This document shows, piece after piece, positions 8,108 to 14,790 of a stretch of DNA of 28,479 bases. Below the pieces are notes generated by a model, which saw nothing but the letters and a program-made list of their open reading frames with translations, made no database searches and was not told the origin of the DNA. The stretch comes from Firmicutes bacterium UBA5766 (GTDB lineage Bacteria > Bacillota > Desulfotomaculia > Desulfotomaculales > Nap2-2B), in contig DIEU01000007.1 of assembly GCA_002418775.1 (NCBI GenBank), forward strand, positions 1-28,479, written 5' to 3'. Position numbers and translations under genes: made by a program. Position 1 is the stretch's first letter. Each line of letters opens with the position of its first letter.

Positions 8108-8710
8108 TTAACCGGTGGCCGGTAAATTTGCCTTCCACCCCTCGATCATCTGCATTGCCTTGGATTTCTCATCACTGTCTTTGGCCATCGAAATATATTT
8201 TTCAACATCCTGAATGCCCTTTTGATAATCTTTCTTGCCTTCAGCCAAAACTATTCCGCGAAAGTAATAAGCTTCTGCATTTTCCGGATGACGTTTTATC
8301 TCCTCTTCCAGATACTGGGTTGTTTTATCAAACTCACTTAGCTGAAAACCTATCGCAGCCAGTTCTAGAACTAAATCGCTGTCATCCGGTTTTTCCTGAA
8401 CAGCCCGCTCATATATGCCAAAGGAGTCTTTATACCGCCCTGCGCTTGCATAAGCCCTGGCCAACTCAGTCAACGCCCCGGCATCGTTTGGATTACTTTT
8501 TACACTGGCTTCCAGATTTTTAATATTATCTTGCGGCGTTACATTTTCTTGCTCTTTTTCCACAGGCTGTACCAGACTTGATCCCCCGGCTATCCAGACA
8601 ATCGACGAACCGATTAAACCGACTGACAAAACCACAGCAAGAATAATAAAAACAATTTTTTGTTTATTCCTGCGCTTTTCATGATAGTTAGTTTTTTTGT
8701 TCTTAGGCAT
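8108..8710 (-). CDS. Membrane-anchored TPR-repeat protein
   Basis: A 200-aa protein with a strongly basic N-terminus (MPKNKKTNYHEKRRNKQK), one membrane helix at about 19-41, a linker, then about three tetratricopeptide repeats from residue 63 onwards (LTELARAYASAGRYKDSFGIYERA; LELAAIGFQLSEFDKTTQYLEEEI; AYYFRGIVLAEGKKDYQKGIQDVEKY). The positive-inside rule puts the repeats outside the cytoplasm. TPRs are protein-binding scaffolds. AAGGAGG lies 6 bases before the ATG. The gap to the maturase is 18 bases, so co-transcription is very likely. It has no recognised specific function. Confidence 0.85.
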   Translation of the reverse strand: MPKNKKTNYHEKRRNKQKIVFIILAVVLSVGLIGSSIVWIAGGSSLVQPVEKEQENVTPQDNIKNLEASVKSNPNDAGALTELARAYASAGRYKDSFGIYERAVQEKPDDSDLVLELAAIGFQLSEFDKTTQYLEEEIKRHPENAEAYYFRGIVLAEGKKDYQKGIQDVEKYISMAKDSDEKSKAMQMIEGWKANLPATG

Positions 8711-8728
8711 ACGTCCTCCTTAACCTTT

Positions 8729-10117
8729 TCAAACTTTTAAGCGATTTATCCCGTCATTGTTATTCTCTTTCATTGCCCGGTAAGCCTTCAAATAAAGCGC
8801 GCATTCCAGCCGTTTTTTGATTATCCGGCAGGCAAGCTGATCCGGCTTATAAATCGAACCGTTAAACAAATGCGCGTTCGCGTGGCAGCCCCCGCTGCAG
8901 TAGTTCCTGGCCCAGCATGACCCGCAGCCTTCTTTCTTATATATATGGGCATTGCGGAACAATTGGCGCAAATCCTCCCGGACCACCCCGGAATTCACAT
9001 CACCCATTAAAAAACCCTCCCGGCCGGCAAACTGGTGACAGGGATAAAGATCTCCCTCAATGGTTACAGACAGGTATTCAACGCCTGCGCCGCATCCCCC
9101 CAGCCGTTTGGGCAGGCAAACTCCTTCGTCAATATCAATATTGTAGTGGTAAAAATCTACTTCTTGCCCTTTTTCCAGCCGTAATATTATCTCCCTGGTC
9201 AGTTTCTCGTACTCTTTTGCTATAACAGGAAGGTCTTTCTCCGCAATCGCATAATCCTCCTGAGCAAGGGCTATCACAGGTTCTACGGACACCTTGCTGA
9301 ACCCATGCCCAAGCATATGGATTACATCACTGGAGAAATCCAAATTATAAGCCGTATAAGTCCCCCTCAGATAATAATTTGCCTGAGGGTGAGCTTTAAT
9401 AAACTCCGAAATATTTCTAAAAACTGATTGATAAGACCCTTTCCCGTTTGGAAATACCCTCATCCGGTCATGGACTTCCGGGCGCCCGTCGAGGCTAAGG
9501 ATTATGCTGATCTCGTTTTCGCACAGGTAGTCTCCTATTTCTCTGGTAAGCCCCAATGCATTTGTGGTTACTGTAAAACTTATTTCCTTGCCGAGCGCTG
9601 AAGATCTTTTCCTGCCGTAAGAAACAAGACGCTCAAGCACGGGAAAATTCAACAAAGGCTCGCCGCCGAAAAAATCTACTTCCACTCTGCGGCGGGGCCC
9701 GGAAGAGTTAAGAAGAAAATCTATCGCTTGAGAACCTATTTCCTCTGTCATCAAGCCGGCGCCTCCAATAGAAGAAACACCCGGTCTTGCAAAGCAATAC
9801 CTGCATTGCAGGCTGCACCTATCGGAAAGAAACAAGCACAAGGCTTTTATAATCCGGTTGTCAGGTTGTTCCCAGGAACCATGAAAAGGATCCCCGGTAA
9901 ATAAAAAACCCTGTTCAACCAGGAGTTCAATCTCCTCTACAGCTTGCTCAACTTCCTGTCTTGGATGCAGGGCAGAGTATTTATTGACGAGTTCTTCACA
10001 CTTGCCCGGAATGTACCCGTCCAAAACGTCCCAGGCCACTTCACTTACCGAATGCAGGGCTCCGCTGTTGACATCAAGCACAAGTCTTGTCCCATCAAAA
10101 ATAAACTTATGGATCAT
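8729..10117 (-). CDS. Radical SAM/SPASM maturase of the SCIFF peptide
   Basis: Thioether-forming maturase of the SCIFF (sactipeptide-like) family, acting on the peptide encoded 21 bases upstream. The N-terminus (MIHKF...LVLDVNSGALHSVS) is the RRE-like precursor-recognition region typical of this family. The radical SAM cluster motif is C101-x3-C105-x2-C108 (CSLQCRYCFA), followed by DFFGGEPLLNF. The C-terminal SPASM domain carries the auxiliary Fe-S cysteines (CGAGVEYL, YPCHQF, CGSCWARNYCSGGC, and a last Cys in DQLACRI). The start was taken as ATG 10117 because family members begin at MIHKF; a TTG at 10135 would add six residues and neither has a clear Shine-Dalgarno, which suggests coupling to the precursor. 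The predicted length is 462 aa. Confidence 0.93.
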   Translation of the reverse strand: MIHKFIFDGTRLVLDVNSGALHSVSEVAWDVLDGYIPGKCEELVNKYSALHPRQEVEQAVEEIELLVEQGFLFTGDPFHGSWEQPDNRIIKALCLFLSDRCSLQCRYCFARPGVSSIGGAGLMTEEIGSQAIDFLLNSSGPRRRVEVDFFGGEPLLNFPVLERLVSYGRKRSSALGKEISFTVTTNALGLTREIGDYLCENEISIILSLDGRPEVHDRMRVFPNGKGSYQSVFRNISEFIKAHPQANYYLRGTYTAYNLDFSSDVIHMLGHGFSKVSVEPVIALAQEDYAIAEKDLPVIAKEYEKLTREIILRLEKGQEVDFYHYNIDIDEGVCLPKRLGGCGAGVEYLSVTIEGDLYPCHQFAGREGFLMGDVNSGVVREDLRQLFRNAHIYKKEGCGSCWARNYCSGGCHANAHLFNGSIYKPDQLACRIIKKRLECALYLKAYRAMKENNNDGINRLKV

Positions 10118-10138
10118 TTGATTATCTAAAAACAAGAT

Positions 10139-10291
10139 CTATTTATTCTTTTTTTTGAGACATGTCTGATTGCTGACCGTAATCGATGTCTTGCAGGCAG
10201 ACTGACAGGACGTCTGGCACTCACCGCATCCACGGCCATCAATCGCTTTAGTCAGGAATGGCCCAATAATAATTTTGATATGCTTACCCAT
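10139..10291 (-). CDS. SCIFF-family ribosomally synthesised precursor peptide (five-Cys variant)
   Basis: A 50-aa peptide beginning MGKHIKIIIGPFLTKAIDG and continuing RGCGECQTSCQSACKTS, ITVSNQTC, then a Lys/Asn tail. The leader and the CGEC..SC..AC pattern identify the SCIFF family, named for six cysteines in about 45 residues. Here there are five: C22, C25, C29, C33 and C44. The position that is usually Cys in KTSCT is Ile (KTSIT, codon ATT). The likely thioether pair, Cys33 and Thr38, is kept. It has a strong promoter 50-80 bases upstream and a GGGGGT with a long 12-base spacing to the ATG. The maturase follows directly. The mature product's role is not known in the family. Confidence 0.93.
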   Translation of the reverse strand: MGKHIKIIIGPFLTKAIDGRGCGECQTSCQSACKTSITVSNQTCLKKKNK

Positions 10292-10341
10292 ATTGATTTT
10301 CTACCCCCTGATCAGAAATACGTTAAAAAGCTACCTTTAAA

Positions 10342-10370
10342 ATTATACTAGCGGGCACGGGAAAATACAA
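10342..10370 (-). promoter_or_regulatory. Sigma-A promoter of the SCIFF operon
   Basis: Minus strand TTGTAT (10370-10365), a 17-bp spacer, TATAAT (10347-10342). The predicted start site is near 10335, leaving a leader of about 45 bases before the precursor ATG. No other obvious promoter is seen before the TPR, peptidase, murA or dsrC genes, whose gaps are 18, 48, 54 and 42 bases. Confidence 0.8.
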
Positions 10371-10399
10371 TAATAATACAATCCCTATTGCTTTTCCCG
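10358..10399. promoter_or_regulatory. Inverted repeat between divergent SCIFF and sir2 promoters
   Basis: CGGGAAAA (10358-10365) and TTTTCCCG (10392-10399) are perfect 8-bp arms 26 bases apart. The left arm touches the SCIFF -35 box and the right arm overlaps the candidate sir2 -35 box. It could be a shared operator; function is inferred from position. Confidence 0.35.
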
Positions 10400-10415
10400 C
10401 AATATAATCTATAAT
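10388..10415 (+). promoter_or_regulatory. Candidate sir2 promoter with a palindrome over the -10
   Basis: TTGCTT (10388-10393), a 16-bp spacer, TATAAT (10410-10415). A perfect palindrome ATCTAT-AATA-ATAGAT (10407-10422) covers the -10 box. The leader to the gene would be about 85 bases. The spacer is one base short and the area is AT-rich, so the call is moderate. Confidence 0.45.
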
Positions 10416-10505
10416 AATAGATAGTAAATATGGCAAGATATTGAATATTCTATAAAACTTTTTCCAGCCAGGAAGAAAACATGGAATCTTAAGGAAGTGA
10501 AAATT

Positions 10506-11285
10506 ATGATTCCGATTGACTCTGCAGCAGCCGAAATTTTAGCGGCGGCAAATAATACAATCGCTCTTACAGGAGCTGGAATTTCGGTTGCCAGCGGCAT
10601 ACCCCATTTCAGAGGATGCGGCGGAATATGGGAAAACTATGATCCTGAAGAATACGGAACAATTCAGGCTTTTCAGCGGAACCCGGCCAAAGTTTGGAGC
10701 GCATTAAAGATTTTTTGCGATATTATGGATAAGGCCAGGCCCAACCCCGCCCATTTTGCCCTGGCCAGTCTTGAAAGACTTGGATATTTACGGACCATCA
10801 TCACTCAAAACATAGACGGGCTGCACCAGGAAGCGGGAAGCAGCAATGTTATTGAGTTCCATGGCAATAACAGGTGGCTCGTCTGCCAAAAATGCGGGGA
10901 GCGCTATCCAATCACGGAAGTTGCAATCGATCTGCTTCCTCCGCTGTGCGCCTGCGGAGGAGTTTTAAAGCCCGACGTTGTGCTTTTTGGTGAGACGATA
11001 CCGCGTGACGCTCTTTATCGTTCTTACCTGGAAGCAAATAACTGCAATGTTGTTATTGTTATTGGAACTTCCGCCGCTGTTGAGCCTGCGGCGAGCATAC
11101 CACGCATCGCCAGCAAGGCAGGGGCAAAAATAATAGAAATAAATCCTGAGGAAGAAATGCCTTCAGATATTCACTTAAGCGGTTGCGCTGAAGAGATATT
11201 GCCAATTCTGCTCGAAAAGATCAACTGTCTTTCGATTCAAGAAACGTTACAGCCCAGGCAGCCATCCCTTCTCCAGTCCCAGTAA
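10506..11285 (+). CDS. NAD-dependent protein deacylase, Sir2 family
   Basis: Removes acyl groups from lysine in proteins using NAD+. All sirtuin motifs are visible: GAGISVASGIPHFRG (NAD site), TQNIDGLHQEAG, catalytic H119 in EFHG, zinc cysteines C127/C130 and C148/C150 (the second pair spaced CxC followed by GG), KPDVVLFGE and VIGTSAAVEPAA. I chose ATG 10506 because AAGGAAGTGA, nearly the full anti-16S complement, lies 5 bases upstream; GTG 10497 falls inside that site. Length is 259 aa. Its last 21 or so codons run over the 3' end of ispF on the other strand, a tail-to-tail overlap of 65 bases. Confidence 0.94.
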   Translation: MIPIDSAAAEILAAANNTIALTGAGISVASGIPHFRGCGGIWENYDPEEYGTIQAFQRNPAKVWSALKIFCDIMDKARPNPAHFALASLERLGYLRTIITQNIDGLHQEAGSSNVIEFHGNNRWLVCQKCGERYPITEVAIDLLPPLCACGGVLKPDVVLFGETIPRDALYRSYLEANNCNVVIVIGTSAAVEPAASIPRIASKAGAKIIEINPEEEMPSDIHLSGCAEEILPILLEKINCLSIQETLQPRQPSLLQSQ

Positions 11286-11706
11286 AACCAAGCCCTTCTG
11301 TTGTGGTCGCCTTTACATTGACTTTTTTACTGCTGATTGCCAGGGCGCCGGCAATTTCCTTTTTCATTAAGGGAAGGTAACCGGCCAGAGTTGGTTTTTC
11401 TGCTGCTATAACAGCATCAATGTTACCCACTGAATACCCTTCCCTGGCCAGGATCAGCCCAACCTTATTCAGCAATAAAAGACTTGAAATACCCTTGTAA
11501 ACGGGATCGGTACTGGGAAAGCGCCTTCCTATGTCTCCTTCGCCGGCGGCTCCTAAAAGCGCATCCATTACCGCATGCACAAGCACATCAGCGTCTGAAT
11601 GACCATCCAGTCCTTTTTCAAAAGGTATTGTTACCCCTCCCAGGATCAGGGGACGCCCTGTTACCAATCTGTGTACATCATAGCCAAAGCCCACCCTCAA
11701 TGACAT
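11221..11706 (-). CDS. ispF: 2-C-methyl-D-erythritol 2,4-cyclodiphosphate synthase (IspF)
   Basis: Fifth step of the MEP isoprenoid pathway: cyclises CDP-ME-2-phosphate, releasing CMP. Starts MSLRVGFGYDVHRL with the metal-binding DVH, then GGVTIPFEKGLDGHSDADVLVHA (second metal histidine), and near the C-terminus KATTTEGLGFTGTGEG. Length of 161 aa is normal. Its start overlaps the end of ispD by 10 bases, so the two are translationally linked; many bacteria fuse them as IspDF, here they are separate. The 3' end overlaps sir2. Confidence 0.96.
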   Translation of the reverse strand: MSLRVGFGYDVHRLVTGRPLILGGVTIPFEKGLDGHSDADVLVHAVMDALLGAAGEGDIGRRFPSTDPVYKGISSLLLLNKVGLILAREGYSVGNIDAVIAAEKPTLAGYLPLMKKEIAGALAISSKKVNVKATTTEGLGFTGTGEGMAAWAVTFLESKDS

Positions 11707-12416
11707 CCGTATTCCCCCAAACTATCCCGTTGCTGCAGGAAAAATTCGATCATCGATAAATCCTCGGGAGTGGTAACTTTAATATTTCTATACGAGCCCT
11801 CGATAATCTTTACCGGGATGCCCATCGCTTCCACTAAGCCGGCGTCATCGGTGGCAGTCCTCTGGTCCCGGCGGGCCAGGCGGTGGGCATCCATCAAAAG
11901 GGAATAAGAAAAGGCTTGCGGTGTTTGAGCAAGCCATAAAGATTCTCTATTTAAGGTCCGGGCAATGAAATTTCCCCTACCGCTCTCCTTGACAGTGTCT
12001 TTTACAGGAACGGCCAGCGCTGCGGCATTCCAACGCAGAGCCCCCGAGACAACCTGATCGAGTTGATTAACCGTAACAAGGGGGCGGGCGCCGTCATGAA
12101 CAATTACCACCCGGGTATCTGCAGGCAGGGCGTTCAATCCTTCCCAGACTGAATCCTGCCGTGTTTTACCTCCCTTTACCAGGCTGATCATTTTTGTGCA
12201 GCCCCATTGCTCCGTAAGCGTAAAGTATGCGCCTAATTCCCTTTCACCTGCAACCAGGACAAACCCTTTTACAAAGGGCGCTTCCTGCAGCGCCGCCAGG
12301 GAATAAGACAGAACAGGACGTCCGGCCGCGGGTAAAAGCATTTTGTTAACATTTTCGCCCATCCTCCTGCTTTGGCCAGCAGCCGCCACCACAGCCAGAA
12401 CATTATCCAAGAACAT
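11697..12416 (-). CDS. ispD: 2-C-methyl-D-erythritol 4-phosphate cytidylyltransferase (IspD)
   Basis: Third step of the MEP pathway: transfers CMP from CTP to MEP. The nucleotide-binding motif AAAGQSRRMG is at residues 11-20, followed by NKMLLPAAGRPVLSYSL and VIVHDGARPLV, then AVPVKDTVKE and TDDAGLVEAMG. Length of 239 aa is typical. It starts 14 bases inside the end of the PIN/TRAM gene and overlaps ispF by 10, so the three genes are one translational unit. Confidence 0.96.
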   Translation of the reverse strand: MFLDNVLAVVAAAGQSRRMGENVNKMLLPAAGRPVLSYSLAALQEAPFVKGFVLVAGERELGAYFTLTEQWGCTKMISLVKGGKTRQDSVWEGLNALPADTRVVIVHDGARPLVTVNQLDQVVSGALRWNAAALAVPVKDTVKESGRGNFIARTLNRESLWLAQTPQAFSYSLLMDAHRLARRDQRTATDDAGLVEAMGIPVKIIEGSYRNIKVTTPEDLSMIEFFLQQRDSLGEYGCH

Positions 12417-13536
12417 TCACCTCATCGTACCTGGCCGTGGTATTGCTTTCCTCTTGACGCAACTTTGCAAAAATCATCCGTCCCGCGGCTGTTTGTAAAA
12501 CACTGGTGACCAAAACATGGGCGGTTTGCCCGACGTACCTTTTGCCCCCGTCAATTACAATCATAGTGCCGTCATCCAGATAGGCAACGCCCTGGCCAGA
12601 CTCTTTGCCATCCTTGATTACCTGAACATGCATTTCTTCTCCCGGCAATACAACTGACTTAATGGCATTGGCCAGTTCATTTATGTTTAAAACCTCAACA
12701 CCATGAAGCTCGGCAACCTTATTCAGATTATAATCGTTGGTAACGATTTTGGCTCCGATATGCTGGGCAAGCTTGACCAGCCTTGTATCCACATCACCCG
12801 TGCTTTCCAAATTCCTTTTATTATCATAGATTTGTACTCTTACCTTGGAATTTTTTCTGATCGAATTTAAAACATCCAATCCGCGCCTGCCGCGGTTACG
12901 CTTGAGCACATCTTCAGAATCGGCAATGTGCCTTAATTCCTCAAGTACGAAAGCGGGAACCAGCAATGTCCCCTCCAGAAAACCGCTCTCGCAAAGATCC
13001 GCGATGCGCCCGTCGATAATTACGCTTGTGTCAAGGAGTTTATGAATCCCGGACTTTTTCTCGCTCCTGACACCTTTTTCCTTCCCCAAACGCGGCAGAT
13101 TGTTAAATATGCCCATTAGTTCTTCTCTTCTTTTTACTGCAACACTAATTCCAAGGTAACAGACGAAAATAGTAATTAAAATCCAGGCAATTATACCCAT
13201 GATTCCCATTACTATTAGAATTGAACGGATTAAATTACAAATTATAAGTCCGATAATCAAACCAACTGCGCCTGCAATAAGATCCTGAAGCGGTGTTTTT
13301 TGCAGATTCTGCTCTATAAAAATTGCCATCCCCTTAGAACCGCGCATAATCCATGGCGCCAGAATCAACCCCACTACCAACCCAGTCAATGCTCCCAGTG
13401 CAAGAACCCAAAAGCGAAGCTGTACGTCAGTGTGAAAATGAATTAAACCCAACAACAATATCCTCGATGAAGCATAAAGACCTGCTAAAGCAAATAACGC
13501 GCCGATAAGAAAAAAAAGTGTCCTTCTTAGAATCAT
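12403..13536 (-). CDS. yacL: PIN/TRAM-domain membrane protein (YacL type)
   Basis: Membrane-bound putative nuclease. Four hydrophobic segments occupy about residues 5-28, 42-65, 85-105 and 107-132. Then comes a PIN domain with KLLDTSVIIDGRIADL (first acidic residue), EELRHIADSED, DVDTRLVKLA and IVTNDYNLNKVA. A C-terminal TRAM domain spans about 295-365 (EEMHVQVIKDGKESGQGVAYLDDG). The start is ATG 13536, with AGGAGGTGA 5 bases upstream; the GTG at 13545 lies within that site. Length is 377 aa. It follows carD and overlaps ispD, the same gene order as in many Firmicutes. The RNA target is unknown. Confidence 0.92.
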   Translation of the reverse strand: MILRRTLFFLIGALFALAGLYASSRILLLGLIHFHTDVQLRFWVLALGALTGLVVGLILAPWIMRGSKGMAIFIEQNLQKTPLQDLIAGAVGLIIGLIICNLIRSILIVMGIMGIIAWILITIFVCYLGISVAVKRREELMGIFNNLPRLGKEKGVRSEKKSGIHKLLDTSVIIDGRIADLCESGFLEGTLLVPAFVLEELRHIADSEDVLKRNRGRRGLDVLNSIRKNSKVRVQIYDNKRNLESTGDVDTRLVKLAQHIGAKIVTNDYNLNKVAELHGVEVLNINELANAIKSVVLPGEEMHVQVIKDGKESGQGVAYLDDGTMIVIDGGKRYVGQTAHVLVTSVLQTAAGRMIFAKLRQEESNTTARYDEVNVLG

Positions 13537-13624
13537 CTCTTTCACCTCCTTTTCCCTTCAAATAATTTATCCCCTAATTATAAGCCTTTTTACAGTTCAA
13601 CGTCCAATACAAAAATTGGCGAAA

Positions 13625-13650
13625 TTTGTCTGGAAAATTTGTCTGGAAAA
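13625..13650. repeat. Perfect 13-bp tandem duplication
   Basis: TTTGTCTGGAAAA occurs twice back to back (13625-13637 and 13638-13650) between carD and yacL. It lies just past the carD terminator, so it probably reflects slippage rather than a protein site. Confidence 0.85.
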
Positions 13651-13682
13651 CAAAAGATACGCCGGTTGCCCGGCGCATCTTT
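13644..13682 (-). terminator. Terminator downstream of carD
   Basis: On the minus strand AAAGATGCGCCGG (13682-13670) pairs with CCGGCGTATCTTT (13665-13653) through one G-T pair, around a GCAA loop, followed by TTGTTTTCC. It lies 10 bases past the carD stop. yacL begins 117 bases beyond, so yacL-ispD-ispF may depend on read-through or its own promoter. Confidence 0.82.
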
Positions 13683-13692
13683 AACCACTATT

Positions 13693-14169
13693 TTAGGCTA
13701 ATGCGCTGTCAATTAAAAACTTGGTTTTTTCTTCTTCAAGCTCAATTGCCAGGGCCAGTTCACTTATTAAAATCTGGCGTGCATTTTCCAGCATCTTTTT
13801 TTCTCCGGAAGAAAGGGCTTTTTCTTTTTCCCGCCGTATTAAATTACGAACAACTTCAGCCACCTCAAAAATATCACCGCTCTTAATTTTTTCAAGGTTA
13901 GCGCGGTAACGCCTGTTCCAGTTTGCCGACATTGCTGTAGAGGTTCCTTTTAAAATCCAGAAAACCTTCTTTATTTCATCCTTGCCGACAACCTCCCGCA
14001 GACCTGCTTCCCGCGAAGTCATAATCGGCACCATTACCTTCATATCGCCTACGGGGAGGCGAAGAATGTAATATTTGTTTCTCTCTCCCAGAACTTCTTT
14101 TTCCTCAATAGCCTCAATAACCCCCGCGCCGTGCATTGGATAGACAACCTTATCACCAATCTTAAACAA
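13693..14169 (-). CDS. CarD-family transcriptional regulator
   Basis: RNA polymerase-binding regulator that stabilises open complexes. The N-terminal RID/Tudor-like domain is clear (FKIGDKVVYPMHGAGVIEAI... YYILRLPVGDMKVMVP), followed by an all-helical DNA-contacting domain (about residues 75-155) with SANWNRRYRANLEKI. The start is TTG 14169, chosen because AAGGAGGT lies 6 bases upstream and family members begin MFKIGDKVVYP; the longer open frame to 14286 would run through the promoter. It gives 158 aa. A sigma-A promoter lies 68-96 bases upstream and a hairpin terminator follows. Confidence 0.93.
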   Translation of the reverse strand: MFKIGDKVVYPMHGAGVIEAIEEKEVLGERNKYYILRLPVGDMKVMVPIMTSREAGLREVVGKDEIKKVFWILKGTSTAMSANWNRRYRANLEKIKSGDIFEVAEVVRNLIRREKEKALSSGEKKMLENARQILISELALAIELEEEKTKFLIDSALA

Positions 14170-14236
14170 CAGCCAACCTCCTTTTTGGGAGAACACCTCG
14201 TTATTTGGGGGAAATTTTAACTTTATTTTTATAAAA

Positions 14237-14265
14237 ATAATAACATACATTGTAGCCTTTGTCAA
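14237..14265 (-). promoter_or_regulatory. Sigma-A promoter of carD
   Basis: Minus strand TTGACA (14265-14260), a 17-bp spacer, TATTAT (14242-14237). The leader is about 60 bases. Confidence 0.85.
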
Positions 14266-14279
14266 ATAAAACAAAGGCT
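14254..14279. promoter_or_regulatory. Perfect 9-bp inverted repeat over the carD -35 box
   Basis: AGCCTTTGT (14254-14262), 8 bases, ACAAAGGCT (14271-14279). It covers half of the carD -35 and the DNA just upstream, and lies 55 bases behind the divergent promoter at 14334. Placement is that of a repressor or self-regulation site. Confidence 0.5.
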
Positions 14280-14333
14280 TACGCATCCATCTGCAGGATT
14301 GTTCCTGATCTTAAATTTAAAATATTTAAACAT

Positions 14334-14362
14334 TTGACAGAACTTTCGATTCAAGCTATACT
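14334..14362 (+). promoter_or_regulatory. Sigma-A promoter of the MazG-like gene
   Basis: TTGACA (14334-14339), a 17-bp spacer, TATACT (14357-14362). It fixes the translation start of the downstream gene, because any start before about 14369 would precede the transcript. Confidence 0.85.
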
Positions 14363-14390
14363 TAAAAAAACAGCAAGGAGCGAAACCGTT

Positions 14391-14789
14391 ATGGTAAAAA
14401 ACTTAATTTACAGCGAATTTCAGAATACGGTTTCAGAGGTGCTAATCTGCAATAGAAGTGTTCTTGACGTCCTTTCCCAGATTCAGGAAGCAAACGCAAG
14501 ACTCACCAGGGCTGTCACAAAAGCGGTAACCGGCTGCGGTTGCCTTAAGATTCAGGCCGGCAAAAAAGAAATCCCCTCGGACATTCTGCTGGCTGATTTA
14601 AAAAATATTCTGGAATCCCATCTTATAGGAGAAATGTGTGAGGACTGCAAGGAAACAGTTGAAACAGCTGTTGGGCGGTCCCTTTTTTATTTGGCTGCAT
14701 TATGTGAACTTCTTGAACTGGATCTGCACGATGTTTTAGTTAAGGAGCAGAAGCAGCTTAAAATCCTCGGTATTTTTAACCTGGCTTAA
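14391..14789 (+). CDS. Small MazG-like helical protein with CxC and CxxC pairs
   Basis: A 132-aa, mostly helical cytoplasmic protein. The C-terminal half (residues about 78-125: GEMCEDCKETVETAVGRSLF, then YLAALCELLELDLHDVLVKE) resembles the acidic metal-binding helices of MazG-type NTP pyrophosphatases, but the usual EExxE motif is not cleanly present. It has C49-x-C51 in VTGCGCLKI and C83-x2-C86, a possible metal site. ATG 14391 is preceded by AAGGAG at 11 bases. It seems to be a conserved clostridial family that often sits by carD/disA (recollection, not checked). Activity is inference; a nucleotide-handling role beside the c-di-AMP cyclase gene would make sense. Confidence 0.65.
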   Translation: MVKNLIYSEFQNTVSEVLICNRSVLDVLSQIQEANARLTRAVTKAVTGCGCLKIQAGKKEIPSDILLADLKNILESHLIGEMCEDCKETVETAVGRSLFYLAALCELLELDLHDVLVKEQKQLKILGIFNLA

Positions 14790-14790
14790 A

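Noticed and set aside
14170..14286. N-terminal extension of the carD frame
   Set aside because: It crosses the carD promoter; the family N-terminus and the ribosome site both fit TTG 14169.
14259..14390. N-terminal extension of the MazG-like frame
   Set aside because: It lies upstream of the transcription start expected from the promoter at 14334-14362.
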